From JAJTFW01 sp031421935 (lineage in GTDB: Bacteria > Bacteroidota > Bacteroidia > AKYH767-A > OLB10): DNA of 64,000 nt. The position numbers were made by a program, and so were the translations under genes. A model generated the notes under the pieces. That model was not told the origin of the DNA, searched no databases, and worked only from the letters and a program-made list of their open reading frames with translations. Shown here one piece after another: positions 56,044-64,000 of this stretch. How positions within the stretch are numbered: position 1 is the stretch's first letter; each line of letters starts with the position of its first letter. The stretch spans positions 12,894-76,893 of the forward strand of contig JANOPQ010000262.1 in the NCBI GenBank assembly GCA_031421935.1, in the 5' to 3' direction.

Positions 56044-58539
56044 ATGATTTCTTCTCGGTCAATATTCAATTCTCTTATTCTCGGTTTATTGTGTGTTCTT
56101 GGTTACACTTCTATCGCTCAAACTGTACCACTTTCCAACTGGACATTCAAGCAATCTACATCAAAGAAATGGCTCCCTGCACAGGTTCCTGGAACTGTTC
56201 ATACCGATTTATTAAGAAATAAAATTATCAAGGATCCTTTTCTCGACGATAATGAAAAGAAAGTCCAGTGGGTAGGAGAAGCGAATTGGGATTATCAATG
56301 TAAATTTTCTTGTGAGGAGTCCATCTTAAGAAAACCACAAATACATTTGAATTTTGAAGCACTCGATACGTATGCGGATGTATATTTAAACGATTCATTG
56401 ATTTTAAGAGCTGATAATATGTTTTGTTATTGGAAGGTGAATGTAAAAACTATTCTACGAAAGAAAAATACGCTTTTAGTGAAATTTAAGTCGCCAGAAG
56501 CCGAAGCAAAGTTAGCTGCACAGAAGTTGAATTACACCTTACCAGAAGGCTTGCGTAGCTTCACGCGCAAAGCTCAATTTCATTACGGCTGGGATTTTGC
56601 TCCTAAACTTTTAACGTGCGGAATTTGGAAAGCAGTGAATTTAGTAGCAGAGAAGGAAGTGGCATTGAACTCAATTCGTGTCCTATCCAAAATGAGTATA
56701 GGCGATACTGTTAGTGGACAGGCTTTTGTTAAAATTAATTCTACTATTCAAAAGAAAACTTATCTAACCTTTAATGTCATCGGTACAAATGTAAAGTTGA
56801 TTCATGAAATAAATATTCAACGAGGTGAACAAACAGTAAGTATTCCCTTTGTTATTCCAAATGCTCAACGATGGCAAATCAATGGGAAAGGAGAACAACC
56901 TATTTATAAAATAGTTTGCCGATTGGAAGAAGATACATTGAATCAAGTAGAGTGTAAAACTGGATTCCGTACAGTTGAATTAAAAACTAATAAAGACGTA
57001 ATTGGTAGTGAATTTGGATTTCGCATAAATGGAAAAGATGCATTTGTTCGTGGTGCAAATATGGTTCCGCCTGATGTGTTTTTACCAAACGTAGGTGTGG
57101 ATGAATACAAGTCTTTAGTTTTAAAGGCAAAGGAAGCAGGAATGAACATGCTACGTGTTTGGGGTGGGGGAGTGTATTTGCCGGATGCATTTTATGATTA
57201 TTGTGATCAGAATGGAATTATGGTTTGGCAAGATTTTATGTTTGCATGTAGTATGATTCCAGGCGATACAGCATTTGCTTCCAATGTGCGAACAGAAGCT
57301 ATTCAACAAGTGGAACGATTGTCTTCCCATCCTTGTATTGTATTATGGTGTGGAAATAACGAGAGTGATGAAGGTTGGCATAATTGGGGTTGGCAAAAAC
57401 AATTTAATTATTCACCTGCAGATTCAACAAAAATTTGGAATGATTATAAAAATGTATTTCAATCCATTTTATCTAATGTAGTAGATTCTTTACATCCATC
57501 GTGTTCGTATTGGTCTTCTTCTCCTTCCATTGGTTGGGGACGAAAGGAAAGTATGTTGTCGGGCGATAGCCATTATTGGGGTGTATGGTGGGGCATGGAA
57601 GATTTTGAAGTGTACAAAAAGAAAACAGGACGATTCATGAGTGAATATGGATTTCAATCGATGGCGGATGTGAGTTCGTATCGATCAAGCATTTCTAAAA
57701 TGGATTTTACATCTCCTGCATTTTTAAATCATCAAAAGCATCCAAAAGGTTTTGAAACCATCAATGAATACTTGAAGCGTTATTTTAAAGTTCCAACTAC
57801 TATCGATGATTATGCGTACCTCTCACAGTTGCAACAAGCATATGGAATGGACATAGCCACCAAAGCGCATCGAAGTGCATTTCCAATTTGTAGAGGCACT
57901 TTGTTTTGGCAGTTTAATGATTGCTGGCCTGCTGTATCTTGGAGCAGTCTTTCAAAAAATCTCCATCCTAAATTAATTTATTCTACCGTTAAACATAATT
58001 TCGATGCCTTGTTTGTCACTACTTCAGAAACAGAAAGAGGATTGTCAACGTATTTGCATTACGACGGACAAGAATCCATTTCCATTACTGTAAGATTGTA
58101 TTATGTAAGAACAGATATGCTGACTGAACCCATTTCAATTGACGAACGTTATTTAATTCTGAATCCCGATACCGTGATCAAGGATTGTATTTTTTTTCCG
58201 AGTCACCAAATGAGAAATTTGGACACAAATCATATTGTTTTAGTTACGGAAGTGATTGATAATTTTCATTTCAATGTCATTTATCGAGATTTTTTCTTTC
58301 GTAATCGTCCTAATAAAATCGATTTCCATCCAACTAAGCTTAAAGTGGAGATGATCGATAATACCAGTTTGATCGTTACTTCCAATGTATTTACGTATGG
58401 CTTGTATTTTTACGATGAAGAAGGAAAATGCAAGTTTGAAAATAATGGAATTCATTTGATGCCCAACGAAAGCAAGTTGATTAATTTCACCGGCCCGGCA
58501 GATAAGATCAAATGGAAATGCTGGAATAATATGAAGTAA
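56044..58539 (+). CDS. GH2 beta-mannosidase, secreted
   Basis: The 831-residue product has a signal peptide (ILGLLCVLGYTSIAQ). A GH2 sugar-binding domain comes first (about 28-200, with FEALDTYADVYLNDS), then an Ig-like domain and the catalytic barrel (about 330-650). The acid/base glutamate is in WCGNNESDEGWHNWGW and the nucleophile in FMSEYGFQS. RVWGGGVYLPDAFYDYCD is typical of beta-mannosidases. It would cleave the Man-beta-1,4-GlcNAc bond of the N-glycan core. It lies between the GH20 and GH92 genes. Confidence 0.9.
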   Translation: MISSRSIFNSLILGLLCVLGYTSIAQTVPLSNWTFKQSTSKKWLPAQVPGTVHTDLLRNKIIKDPFLDDNEKKVQWVGEANWDYQCKFSCEESILRKPQIHLNFEALDTYADVYLNDSLILRADNMFCYWKVNVKTILRKKNTLLVKFKSPEAEAKLAAQKLNYTLPEGLRSFTRKAQFHYGWDFAPKLLTCGIWKAVNLVAEKEVALNSIRVLSKMSIGDTVSGQAFVKINSTIQKKTYLTFNVIGTNVKLIHEINIQRGEQTVSIPFVIPNAQRWQINGKGEQPIYKIVCRLEEDTLNQVECKTGFRTVELKTNKDVIGSEFGFRINGKDAFVRGANMVPPDVFLPNVGVDEYKSLVLKAKEAGMNMLRVWGGGVYLPDAFYDYCDQNGIMVWQDFMFACSMIPGDTAFASNVRTEAIQQVERLSSHPCIVLWCGNNESDEGWHNWGWQKQFNYSPADSTKIWNDYKNVFQSILSNVVDSLHPSCSYWSSSPSIGWGRKESMLSGDSHYWGVWWGMEDFEVYKKKTGRFMSEYGFQSMADVSSYRSSISKMDFTSPAFLNHQKHPKGFETINEYLKRYFKVPTTIDDYAYLSQLQQAYGMDIATKAHRSAFPICRGTLFWQFNDCWPAVSWSSLSKNLHPKLIYSTVKHNFDALFVTTSETERGLSTYLHYDGQESISITVRLYYVRTDMLTEPISIDERYLILNPDTVIKDCIFFPSHQMRNLDTNHIVLVTEVIDNFHFNVIYRDFFFRNRPNKIDFHPTKLKVEMIDNTSLIVTSNVFTYGLYFYDEEGKCKFENNGIHLMPNESKLINFTGPADKIKWKCWNNMK

Positions 58540-58629
58540 GTTATTGCCATTAGGACCTGTTTATACCATTACTTTTCTCTTTGAGATCGGTCATATGATT
58601 AAATTTTATGGAAGATGCGATATTTTGAT

Positions 58630-58637
58630 TATTTTTG
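58630..58637 (+). promoter_or_regulatory. -7 promoter box TATTTTTG for the GH92 gene
   Basis: A perfect TAnnTTTG ends four bases before the ATG at 58642, matching the spacing at the MarR and biotinyl-carrier genes. The stretch is T-rich, so a chance match is more likely here than elsewhere. Confidence 0.4.
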
Positions 58638-58641
58638 ATTC

Positions 58642-61566
58642 ATGTATTCAAAAATAATTCTCTTCCTTCTCAATTTATTATTTTTCATTCCTCCTAGTTA
58701 CGCACAGGATTTATCAAAATACGCCGATCCCATGACCGGCACAGGTGGCGTTGGACACACCTACCCTGGAGCTACTTTACCTCACGGAATGGTGCAACTA
58801 AGTCCCGATACGCGCCGTGATGGAAGCTGGGAAGGATGCGCTGGATATTATAATGCGGATACACTCATCTACGGATTTACACACACTCATTTAAGCGGTA
58901 CTGGTTGTTCCGATTATGGTGATATTTTATTGATGCCTGGTCAAGGGAAACATTCTTTTGTTCCAACGGAATATGGATCTAAGTATAGTCATGCTACGGA
59001 AAAAGCATCTCCCGGATTTTATGAAGTGCAGTTATCAGACGATAATATTAAAGTAGAGTTAACAACGAGTCTCCGAGCTGGATTTCATAAGTATGTGTAT
59101 CCAAATTCAGAAAATCAATTTGTAATTCTTGATTTGCAGCATCGCGATAAAACATTGCGTTCTGAATTGACTTATGTAAACAAACATGTATTAGAAGGGT
59201 ATCGTCGAAGTGAAGCATGGGCAAAGGATCAGTTCGTTTTTTTCTCGATTGAGTTTTCAAAACCCATCAGTAGTGTTTCTTTGAAAGGATTTGTTGAGAA
59301 AATGATTTTAGGAAGAACAATCGATCATGACGAACTATGTGCTGCGATCCATTTTGAGAGTAATGTTTCAGATAAGAGTAATACACTTTTAGTAAAAGTT
59401 GGAATCTCTACTGCCGATGCAGAAGGCGCTCGTAAGAACAGAGAAGCCGAAATTCCAGATTGGAATTTTGAAAAAGTAAAGTCAGATGCAAAGATGATGT
59501 GGAACAAAGAACTTTCTAAAATTGTAGTTTTTGGAAAGTCAGAAAGAGATAAAACAAATTTTTACACGTCCTTGTATCACACGATGATTGTTCCCAATAT
59601 TATTTCAGATGTGGATGGTCGTTATCGTGGACGTGATAATACCGTTCATAACGGGGATGGATTTACGCATTATACCGTTTTTAGTTTGTGGGATACATTT
59701 AGAGCTGCTCATCCTCTATATAATTTAATTGATAGAAGTAGAAGTTTGGATTATATTAAGTCTTTGCTGAATCAATATCAATTAGGTGGGCGTCTCCCTG
59801 TTTGGGAGCTGGGCGCTAATGAAACTGATTGTATGATCGGGTATCATAGCGTTTCTTTAATTGCAGATGCACTGGTAAAAGGAGTAAGTAACTTTGATAC
59901 TGCCTATGCTTATGAAGCCATGAAGAAAAGTGCAACATGGAATCATTTGGGTTTACCACAATATATGGAACATGGTTATCTTGCTGTAGAAGATGAGCAT
60001 GAGTCGGTTTCTAAAACATTAGAATATGCCTACGATGATTGGTGTATTTCAGAAGTAGCACGTATGCTAGATAAAGGAGTAGAACAACAAACTTATTTAC
60101 GTCGTGCAGCTTCGTATCGAAATGTTTTTGATCCCACCACGGGATTTATGCGTCCTCGTCGGAATGGTGATTTCATTCCCAATTTCGATCCGCGCGAAGT
60201 AAACAATCATTATACCGAAGCTAACTCCTGGCAGTATTCTTTTTTTGTTCCACAAGATATACCCGGACTAATTTTTATGATGGGTGGCGATCAACAAGCA
60301 GAAGCAAAGTTGGATGGATTGTTTTCTGAAAACAGCGAAACTACTGGTCGTACGCAAGCTGATATTACAGGATTAATAGGACAGTATGCACATGGAAACG
60401 AGCCGAGTCATCACATGGCGTATTTGTATGATTATATTGGGAAGCCTTATAAAACACAAAAATTAGTACGTACCATCATGGACAGTCTTTATCATAAAGG
60501 TCCGGAAGGGTTGCCAGGTAATGAAGACTGCGGGCAAATGTCGGCGTGGTTTGTATGGAGCGCCATGGGATTTTATCCTGTGACTCCAGGAAGTCCTTAC
60601 TATGCAGTGGGAAGTCCATTGTTTGATTCGGTGCATGTAAATTTGGAGAATGGAAATCGCATCCGCATCCTTGCCAAAGGGAATTCACTAACGTCGTTGT
60701 ATGTACGTAGTGTGAAGATGGATGGAGTTGAGCAAGAAAATAATTTGATTACGCATGATGATTTTGTAAAATCAAAAGAATTAGTTTTTGAGATGAGTGC
60801 TACACCCGAAGTTTCGCGTGGTGCAACCTCTGAAAAAAGAGGAACGATGAACTCTCCCTATTTTTATAGAGCGCCTTTAATAAAATCAGAAGGACGAATA
60901 TTTAAAGATAGTTTACTCGTCAATATTGTTTCTTTAGATGGAGCGATGATGTTGTATGGGTACAATCCCGGACTCATGATGATGGGCGAATATTACCGTA
61001 AACCATTTTACATTCATGAAAGCACAACGCTCTATGCTCAATGCGGCGATCAGAAAGGAAAGAGTGGGGTTACGCAAGCTTCCTTTTTTAAATTACCAAA
61101 TAATTGGAGTGTACTATTGCACAGTACTCCCGGTAAGCAATATTCTGCAGAAGGATCGATCTCTATGATTGATGGAATTCATGGAACGGAGAATTGGAGG
61201 AAAGGAGATTGGCATGGCTATCAATCCCAAGATATGGATGTTGAAATTCAAATGGACAAAGAACAAAAAATATCCAGCGTTAGTGTTGGCTTTTTGCAAG
61301 ACACTCGCTCTTGGATTTTAATGCCCGCGAAAATGAATGTAGAAGTTTCAATAGATGGAAAGTCATGGAAGAAAATCACAGAGGTTGTGAATCAGGTACC
61401 AGATACTAATATGGTAGTGAATACTCAAATACTCACTGCTAAATTTCCACCGGTGAAAGCAAAGTACGTTCGTATAAAAGCAAAAAATTATGGTGTATTA
61501 CCCAAGTGGCATCAAGGTGCAGGGTATGATGCGTATATTTTTTGTGATGAGATTGAGGTAAAATAA
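58642..61566 (+). CDS. GH92 family alpha-mannosidase, secreted
   Basis: The 974-residue product has a signal peptide (FLLNLLFFIPPSYAQ) and starts its mature part with DPMTGTGGVGHTYPGATLPH, the GH92 signature. The calcium-dependent catalytic domain extends to about residue 720, with FSLWDTFRAAHPLYNL and the NEDCGQMSAWFVWSAMGFYP motif. A chitobiase-like C-terminal domain and an F5/8C-like domain (about 835-974) follow, ending YDAYIFCDEIEVK. GH92 enzymes trim alpha-linked mannose from N-glycans. The adjacent GH2, GH20 and glycosylasparaginase complete the set for the same glycan. Confidence 0.93.
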   Translation: MYSKIILFLLNLLFFIPPSYAQDLSKYADPMTGTGGVGHTYPGATLPHGMVQLSPDTRRDGSWEGCAGYYNADTLIYGFTHTHLSGTGCSDYGDILLMPGQGKHSFVPTEYGSKYSHATEKASPGFYEVQLSDDNIKVELTTSLRAGFHKYVYPNSENQFVILDLQHRDKTLRSELTYVNKHVLEGYRRSEAWAKDQFVFFSIEFSKPISSVSLKGFVEKMILGRTIDHDELCAAIHFESNVSDKSNTLLVKVGISTADAEGARKNREAEIPDWNFEKVKSDAKMMWNKELSKIVVFGKSERDKTNFYTSLYHTMIVPNIISDVDGRYRGRDNTVHNGDGFTHYTVFSLWDTFRAAHPLYNLIDRSRSLDYIKSLLNQYQLGGRLPVWELGANETDCMIGYHSVSLIADALVKGVSNFDTAYAYEAMKKSATWNHLGLPQYMEHGYLAVEDEHESVSKTLEYAYDDWCISEVARMLDKGVEQQTYLRRAASYRNVFDPTTGFMRPRRNGDFIPNFDPREVNNHYTEANSWQYSFFVPQDIPGLIFMMGGDQQAEAKLDGLFSENSETTGRTQADITGLIGQYAHGNEPSHHMAYLYDYIGKPYKTQKLVRTIMDSLYHKGPEGLPGNEDCGQMSAWFVWSAMGFYPVTPGSPYYAVGSPLFDSVHVNLENGNRIRILAKGNSLTSLYVRSVKMDGVEQENNLITHDDFVKSKELVFEMSATPEVSRGATSEKRGTMNSPYFYRAPLIKSEGRIFKDSLLVNIVSLDGAMMLYGYNPGLMMMGEYYRKPFYIHESTTLYAQCGDQKGKSGVTQASFFKLPNNWSVLLHSTPGKQYSAEGSISMIDGIHGTENWRKGDWHGYQSQDMDVEIQMDKEQKISSVSVGFLQDTRSWILMPAKMNVEVSIDGKSWKKITEVVNQVPDTNMVVNTQILTAKFPPVKAKYVRIKAKNYGVLPKWHQGAGYDAYIFCDEIEVK

Positions 61567-61614
61567 TTGGGGCAGAAAAATTCTTAGTAAATTATTAAAA
61601 GGACACAAGTGAAT

Positions 61615-62625
61615 ATGATCAATCGCAGAAAATTTATTCGTCACTCTGTTTTATCTACAGGAGCAATTTTACTTGCTCAAAATTTGAATGCACGAGTACC
61701 TTCTACCAATAGTTTTCCGCTCGTGATTTCAACATGGGCTCCCAATGTGAAAGCTAATAAAGTAGCTTGGGAGATATTAGCTAAAGGCGGTCGTGCGCTT
61801 GACGCCATTGAAAAAGGTGTGATGGTTACAGAAGCAGATCCTGAGGACACTAGTGTTGGATACGGAGGATTACCAGACAGAGATGGAAATGTTACGTTGG
61901 ATGCATGCATCATGGATGAATTGGGTGGATGTGGTTCAGTAATGTGCATTGAAAACATTATGCATCCTGTTTCAGTTGCGCGATTGGTAATGGAAAAAAC
62001 ACCACACGTAGTATTAGTTGGCAGAGGTGCTTTTGAATTTGCATTGAAGAATGGATTTAAAAAGGAAAATTTATTGACACCTAATTCCGAAAAAATTTGG
62101 AAAGAGTGGTTGAAAACAAGTAAGTACAATCCAATGGATACCATGAAGCACATGAAAGATAAGCGTGCTCCAGGTTCTATAGACAATCATGATACAATCG
62201 GAATGCTTGCTATGGATGTGAACGGAAATTTGTCGGGGGCATGCTCTACTAGCGGAATGGCATTTAAGATGAAAGGTCGAGTAGGAGATTCCCCGATTAT
62301 TGGAGCCGGTTTATTTGTAGATAATGAAGTAGGTGCCGCCACAGCAACTGGAGTAGGAGAAGAAGTAATTCGAATTTGCGGTTCACATACCGTTGTGGAA
62401 GCCATGCGTTATGGTAAATCTCCATTGGAAGCCTGTCAAATTGCAGTAGAACGTATGCATAAAGTGCGTAAAAATCATTTGAACGATATGCAGATTGGAT
62501 TCATTGCAGTAAATAAGAGTGGAGAGATAGGAGCTTTTGCATTGAATGAAGGTTTTACATACGCTTATCGAATCGGAGACGGATTTGATGTGATCAAATC
62601 TGCTGACTTTTTACTGAAGAAGTAA
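61615..62625 (+). CDS. N4-(beta-N-acetylglucosaminyl)-L-asparaginase (glycosylasparaginase), Tat-exported
   Basis: From the ATG at 61615 the product is 336 residues. It starts with a twin-arginine signal (INRRKFIRHSVLSTGAILLA). The Ntn-hydrolase motifs are clear: GGLPDRDGNVTLDACIMDE in the alpha part and the self-cleavage site NHDTIGMLA, with Thr as the new N-terminal nucleophile. The end of the region has GVGEEVIRICGSH. The enzyme cleaves GlcNAc from asparagine, the last step in glycoprotein breakdown. A GTG at 61609, preceded by AAAAGGA, is an alternative start. It follows the GH92 gene by about 45 bases. Confidence 0.93.
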   Translation: MINRRKFIRHSVLSTGAILLAQNLNARVPSTNSFPLVISTWAPNVKANKVAWEILAKGGRALDAIEKGVMVTEADPEDTSVGYGGLPDRDGNVTLDACIMDELGGCGSVMCIENIMHPVSVARLVMEKTPHVVLVGRGAFEFALKNGFKKENLLTPNSEKIWKEWLKTSKYNPMDTMKHMKDKRAPGSIDNHDTIGMLAMDVNGNLSGACSTSGMAFKMKGRVGDSPIIGAGLFVDNEVGAATATGVGEEVIRICGSHTVVEAMRYGKSPLEACQIAVERMHKVRKNHLNDMQIGFIAVNKSGEIGAFALNEGFTYAYRIGDGFDVIKSADFLLKK

Positions 62626-62660
62626 ATCCGTGCCAATCCTAATAATTCGTTTTATCTGCG

Positions 62661-62679
62661 CCGGCCTGCAGCAGGCAGG
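62661..62679. repeat. GC-rich 19-bp palindromic unit
   Basis: CCGGCCTGC-A-GCAGGCAGG forms arms with one mismatch around one central base. It differs from the unit at 55922-55940 by two bases. It lies in the 99-base gap between the glycosylasparaginase and cutC genes. Confidence 0.65.
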
Positions 62680-62724
62680 TTCCCCTATATCATCCTGGCT
62701 AAATAATTCCAATATAAAAAGTAG

Positions 62725-63408
62725 ATGCTTCTAGAACTCGCTACATTCAATATTGAATCTGTGCACATAGCGGTTGCTGCAGGCGTTCATCGTCTGGAGC
62801 TGTGCGAGGATTACACTTGTGGAGGCGTCACTCCTTCTTTAAATTATTTTAACGAAGCACGAAAATTATTTCATGAAAAAATTTTTGTAATGATTCGTGC
62901 TCGACCCGGGTCATTTGTTTATTCCGAAGAAGAGTTTGAAAAAATGTTGCGAAGTTTAGAAATGTTTATAGAATTGGGTGCAGATGGTTTTGTAGGTGGA
63001 TTTATGAACGAAGATCAAACAATCAATGAAAATCAACTTGGTAAATTTTTAATTGAATGCCAACCTTTACCCTTTACATTTCATCGTGCCTTTGATCAAG
63101 TTCGTGATTGGAAATTAGGTCTCGATATTTTATTAAAATATGGTTGTGAGCGTGTACTTACCTCTGGAGATGGAAAAACTGCGGAGGAAGGCATGGTTCG
63201 ACTCAAGGAAATGATCGACTATGTAAAAGGAGAATTGATGATACTTCCTGGTGGTGGAATTCGTTCTTCTAATCTTGAAAGCATGTTGGATGTTTGTCAG
63301 CTTGAAGAAATTCATACAGCTGGAATCACACAAGAAAATTTGCTGAATGGAAAATTTATTGCCGATGAAAGTGAATTGTTGAAAATAATTGAAATAATGA
63401 AAAAATAA
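62725..63408 (+). CDS. cutC: CutC family protein
   Basis: The 227-residue product is a TIM-barrel protein of the CutC family: LELATFNIESVHIAVAAGVH, RLELCEDYTCGGVTPS, MIRARPGSFVYSEEE, FHRAFDQV, RVLTSGDG and LPGGGIRSSN. It is cytoplasmic. The family name refers to copper homeostasis, a role that is disputed. In this window it ends a glycan-degradation string, and a sugar-metabolic role is plausible but unproven. Confidence 0.92.
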   Translation: MLLELATFNIESVHIAVAAGVHRLELCEDYTCGGVTPSLNYFNEARKLFHEKIFVMIRARPGSFVYSEEEFEKMLRSLEMFIELGADGFVGGFMNEDQTINENQLGKFLIECQPLPFTFHRAFDQVRDWKLGLDILLKYGCERVLTSGDGKTAEEGMVRLKEMIDYVKGELMILPGGGIRSSNLESMLDVCQLEEIHTAGITQENLLNGKFIADESELLKIIEIMKK

Positions 63409-63411
63409 ATT

Positions 63412-63768
63412 CTACTTTTTCCTTTTGCTATTTATCTTTTGAAGTTCTTCAACATTTGCTTTGTCTTTTAATCGACCTGTAGAAATTTTACTTGTGATAA
63501 GATGGTTGTAATTAATGATTTTAACTTGTTGGTCAGCGATAGGAAAATAACTAGATTGATCGAAAGCTTCTAAGAATTCAACTTGTTGAATTTTAGTCAA
63601 AAAATCTATTCTTTTTGGAGATTCTCCAAAATAAAATACTTGAGGTTGGCTAAAATCTAATTTTTGAAGTTGTGCTATTGTAGATTCATTTACTTTAATT
63701 TCTTTAAAAGCACTAATAAATGCGGTTTTGTTTTCTTCCGTTGGCTCGAGCCAAATATCTAATACCAT
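63412..63768 (-). pseudogene. Truncated nucleotidyltransferase-like (DUF6036-type) ORF
   Basis: The 118-residue frame begins MVLDIWLEPTEENKTAFISA. In related nucleotidyltransferase-like proteins such a segment is preceded by a GG-x-A-x-x-x-hG motif and R-x-T-x-D. The C-terminal part (INYNHLITSKISTGRLKDKA, then VEELQKI) fits the ending of the same family. The N-terminal third is absent. An in-frame TAA lies directly before the ATG, and the adjacent frame upstream reads IIGLPTMYKWY then stop, possibly the eroded remnant. It could still be a short functional protein. It is convergent with cutC, with only three bases between their stops. Confidence 0.5.
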
Positions 63769-63831
63769 TTATACATAGTAGGTAGTCCAATTATATATAT
63801 AAAAAAGGATGTATTATTCGAGCAGTAATTT

Positions 63832-64000
63832 TTAATAAACAGGAATTTCGTTGAGTACGGTGCGGAGGTCGTCCAGGCAACAGCGCGAACCGATTTTTGC
63901 TGAACCGATGAAGTAAAGAGATAGCACAAAAGATTGTTCAGTGGTTGCAAAAGAAAATAGAAAGCAGAAGCCGCAAAAATGGGTTGGTGTTGGGTGGCGT
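63832..64000 (-). CDS. Possible C-terminal fragment of a protein, or repeat sequence
   Basis: A minus-strand frame is open from the right edge to a TAA at 63832 (about 55 codons) and ends GSRCCLDDLRTVLNEIPVY. The DNA here is visibly richer in G and C than the genes to its left. I do not recognise the product. It may be the end of a gene outside the window or part of a non-coding repeat. Confidence 0.25.
   Translation of the reverse strand, partial: RHPTPTHFCGFCFLFSFATTEQSFVLSLYFIGSAKIGSRCCLDDLRTVLNEIPVY

Overview
The window is AT-rich DNA from a member of the Bacteroidota. The evidence is a giant SprB-repeat adhesin, a gliding-motility-type C-terminal domain (type IX secretion), a PorP/SprF-like protein, and many genes preceded by the Bacteroidota -7 promoter motif TAnnTTTG. 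The dut / sugar-nucleotidyltransferase / TPR / DUF4292 / M23 gene string is also typical of the phylum. The class cannot be fixed from this sequence alone. No rRNA, tRNA, CRISPR array or complete insertion sequence was seen.

Layout. (1) 1-9021, minus strand: the N-terminal 3007 residues of a giant secreted repeat protein that runs off the left edge, with about 32 SprB-type repeats of about 75 residues. (2) 9649-18500: housekeeping and envelope genes: gpsA, an SRPBCC/GyrI-like protein, tatA, a NarL-type response regulator, then a minus-strand run dut > nucleotidyltransferase > TPR lipoprotein > DUF4292 lipoprotein > EnvC-like M23 protein. (3) 18907-39931, plus strand: a polysaccharide assembly and export locus. 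It has a Wza-like lipoprotein, a Wzz/BY-kinase, a flippase, an O-antigen-ligase/polymerase-like protein, four glycosyltransferases, a hexapeptide acyltransferase, a methyltransferase, two unusual kinase-like proteins, and a WecA/MraY-like initiating transferase at the end. Two type IX secretion genes are inserted, with overlapping stop and start codons, between the last glycosyltransferase and the initiating transferase: an NHL-repeat cargo with a gliding-motility C-terminal domain, and a PorP/SprF protein fused to an OmpA domain. (4) 39996-51550: an M28 peptidase, an omega-amidase-like nitrilase and a methionine aminotransferase-like enzyme, a fructosamine-kinase-like protein, a MarR regulator, a very large sensor histidine kinase, a biotinyl carrier protein, a Tat-exported superoxide dismutase and an OmpA lipoprotein. 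(5) 52028-63408: a glycoprotein-glycan degradation locus with a FucP-like sugar permease, GH20 beta-hexosaminidase, GH2 beta-mannosidase, GH92 alpha-mannosidase, glycosylasparaginase and CutC. (6) 63412-64000: a truncated nucleotidyltransferase-like ORF and a less AT-rich end segment.

How the genes work together. The enzymes of region 5 match the linkages of a eukaryotic N-glycan (mannose-alpha, mannose-beta, GlcNAc-beta, GlcNAc-Asn). Together they resemble a lysosome-like exo-degradation route in the periplasm, with sugar uptake by the permease. Region 3 builds and exports a surface polysaccharide and appears coupled to secretion of one T9SS cargo through its own dedicated, peptidoglycan-anchored PorP-like partner.

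The most interesting items are the PorP-OmpA fusion and cargo inside the polysaccharide operon, the nucleotidyltransferase-thymidylate-kinase-like fusion beside an APH-like kinase and a methyltransferase, the N-glycan locus, the two-unit superperiod of the SprB repeats, a 161-bp MITE-like inverted-repeat element, and a set of -7 boxes only 3-7 bases from start codons that imply leaderless or near-leaderless mRNAs.
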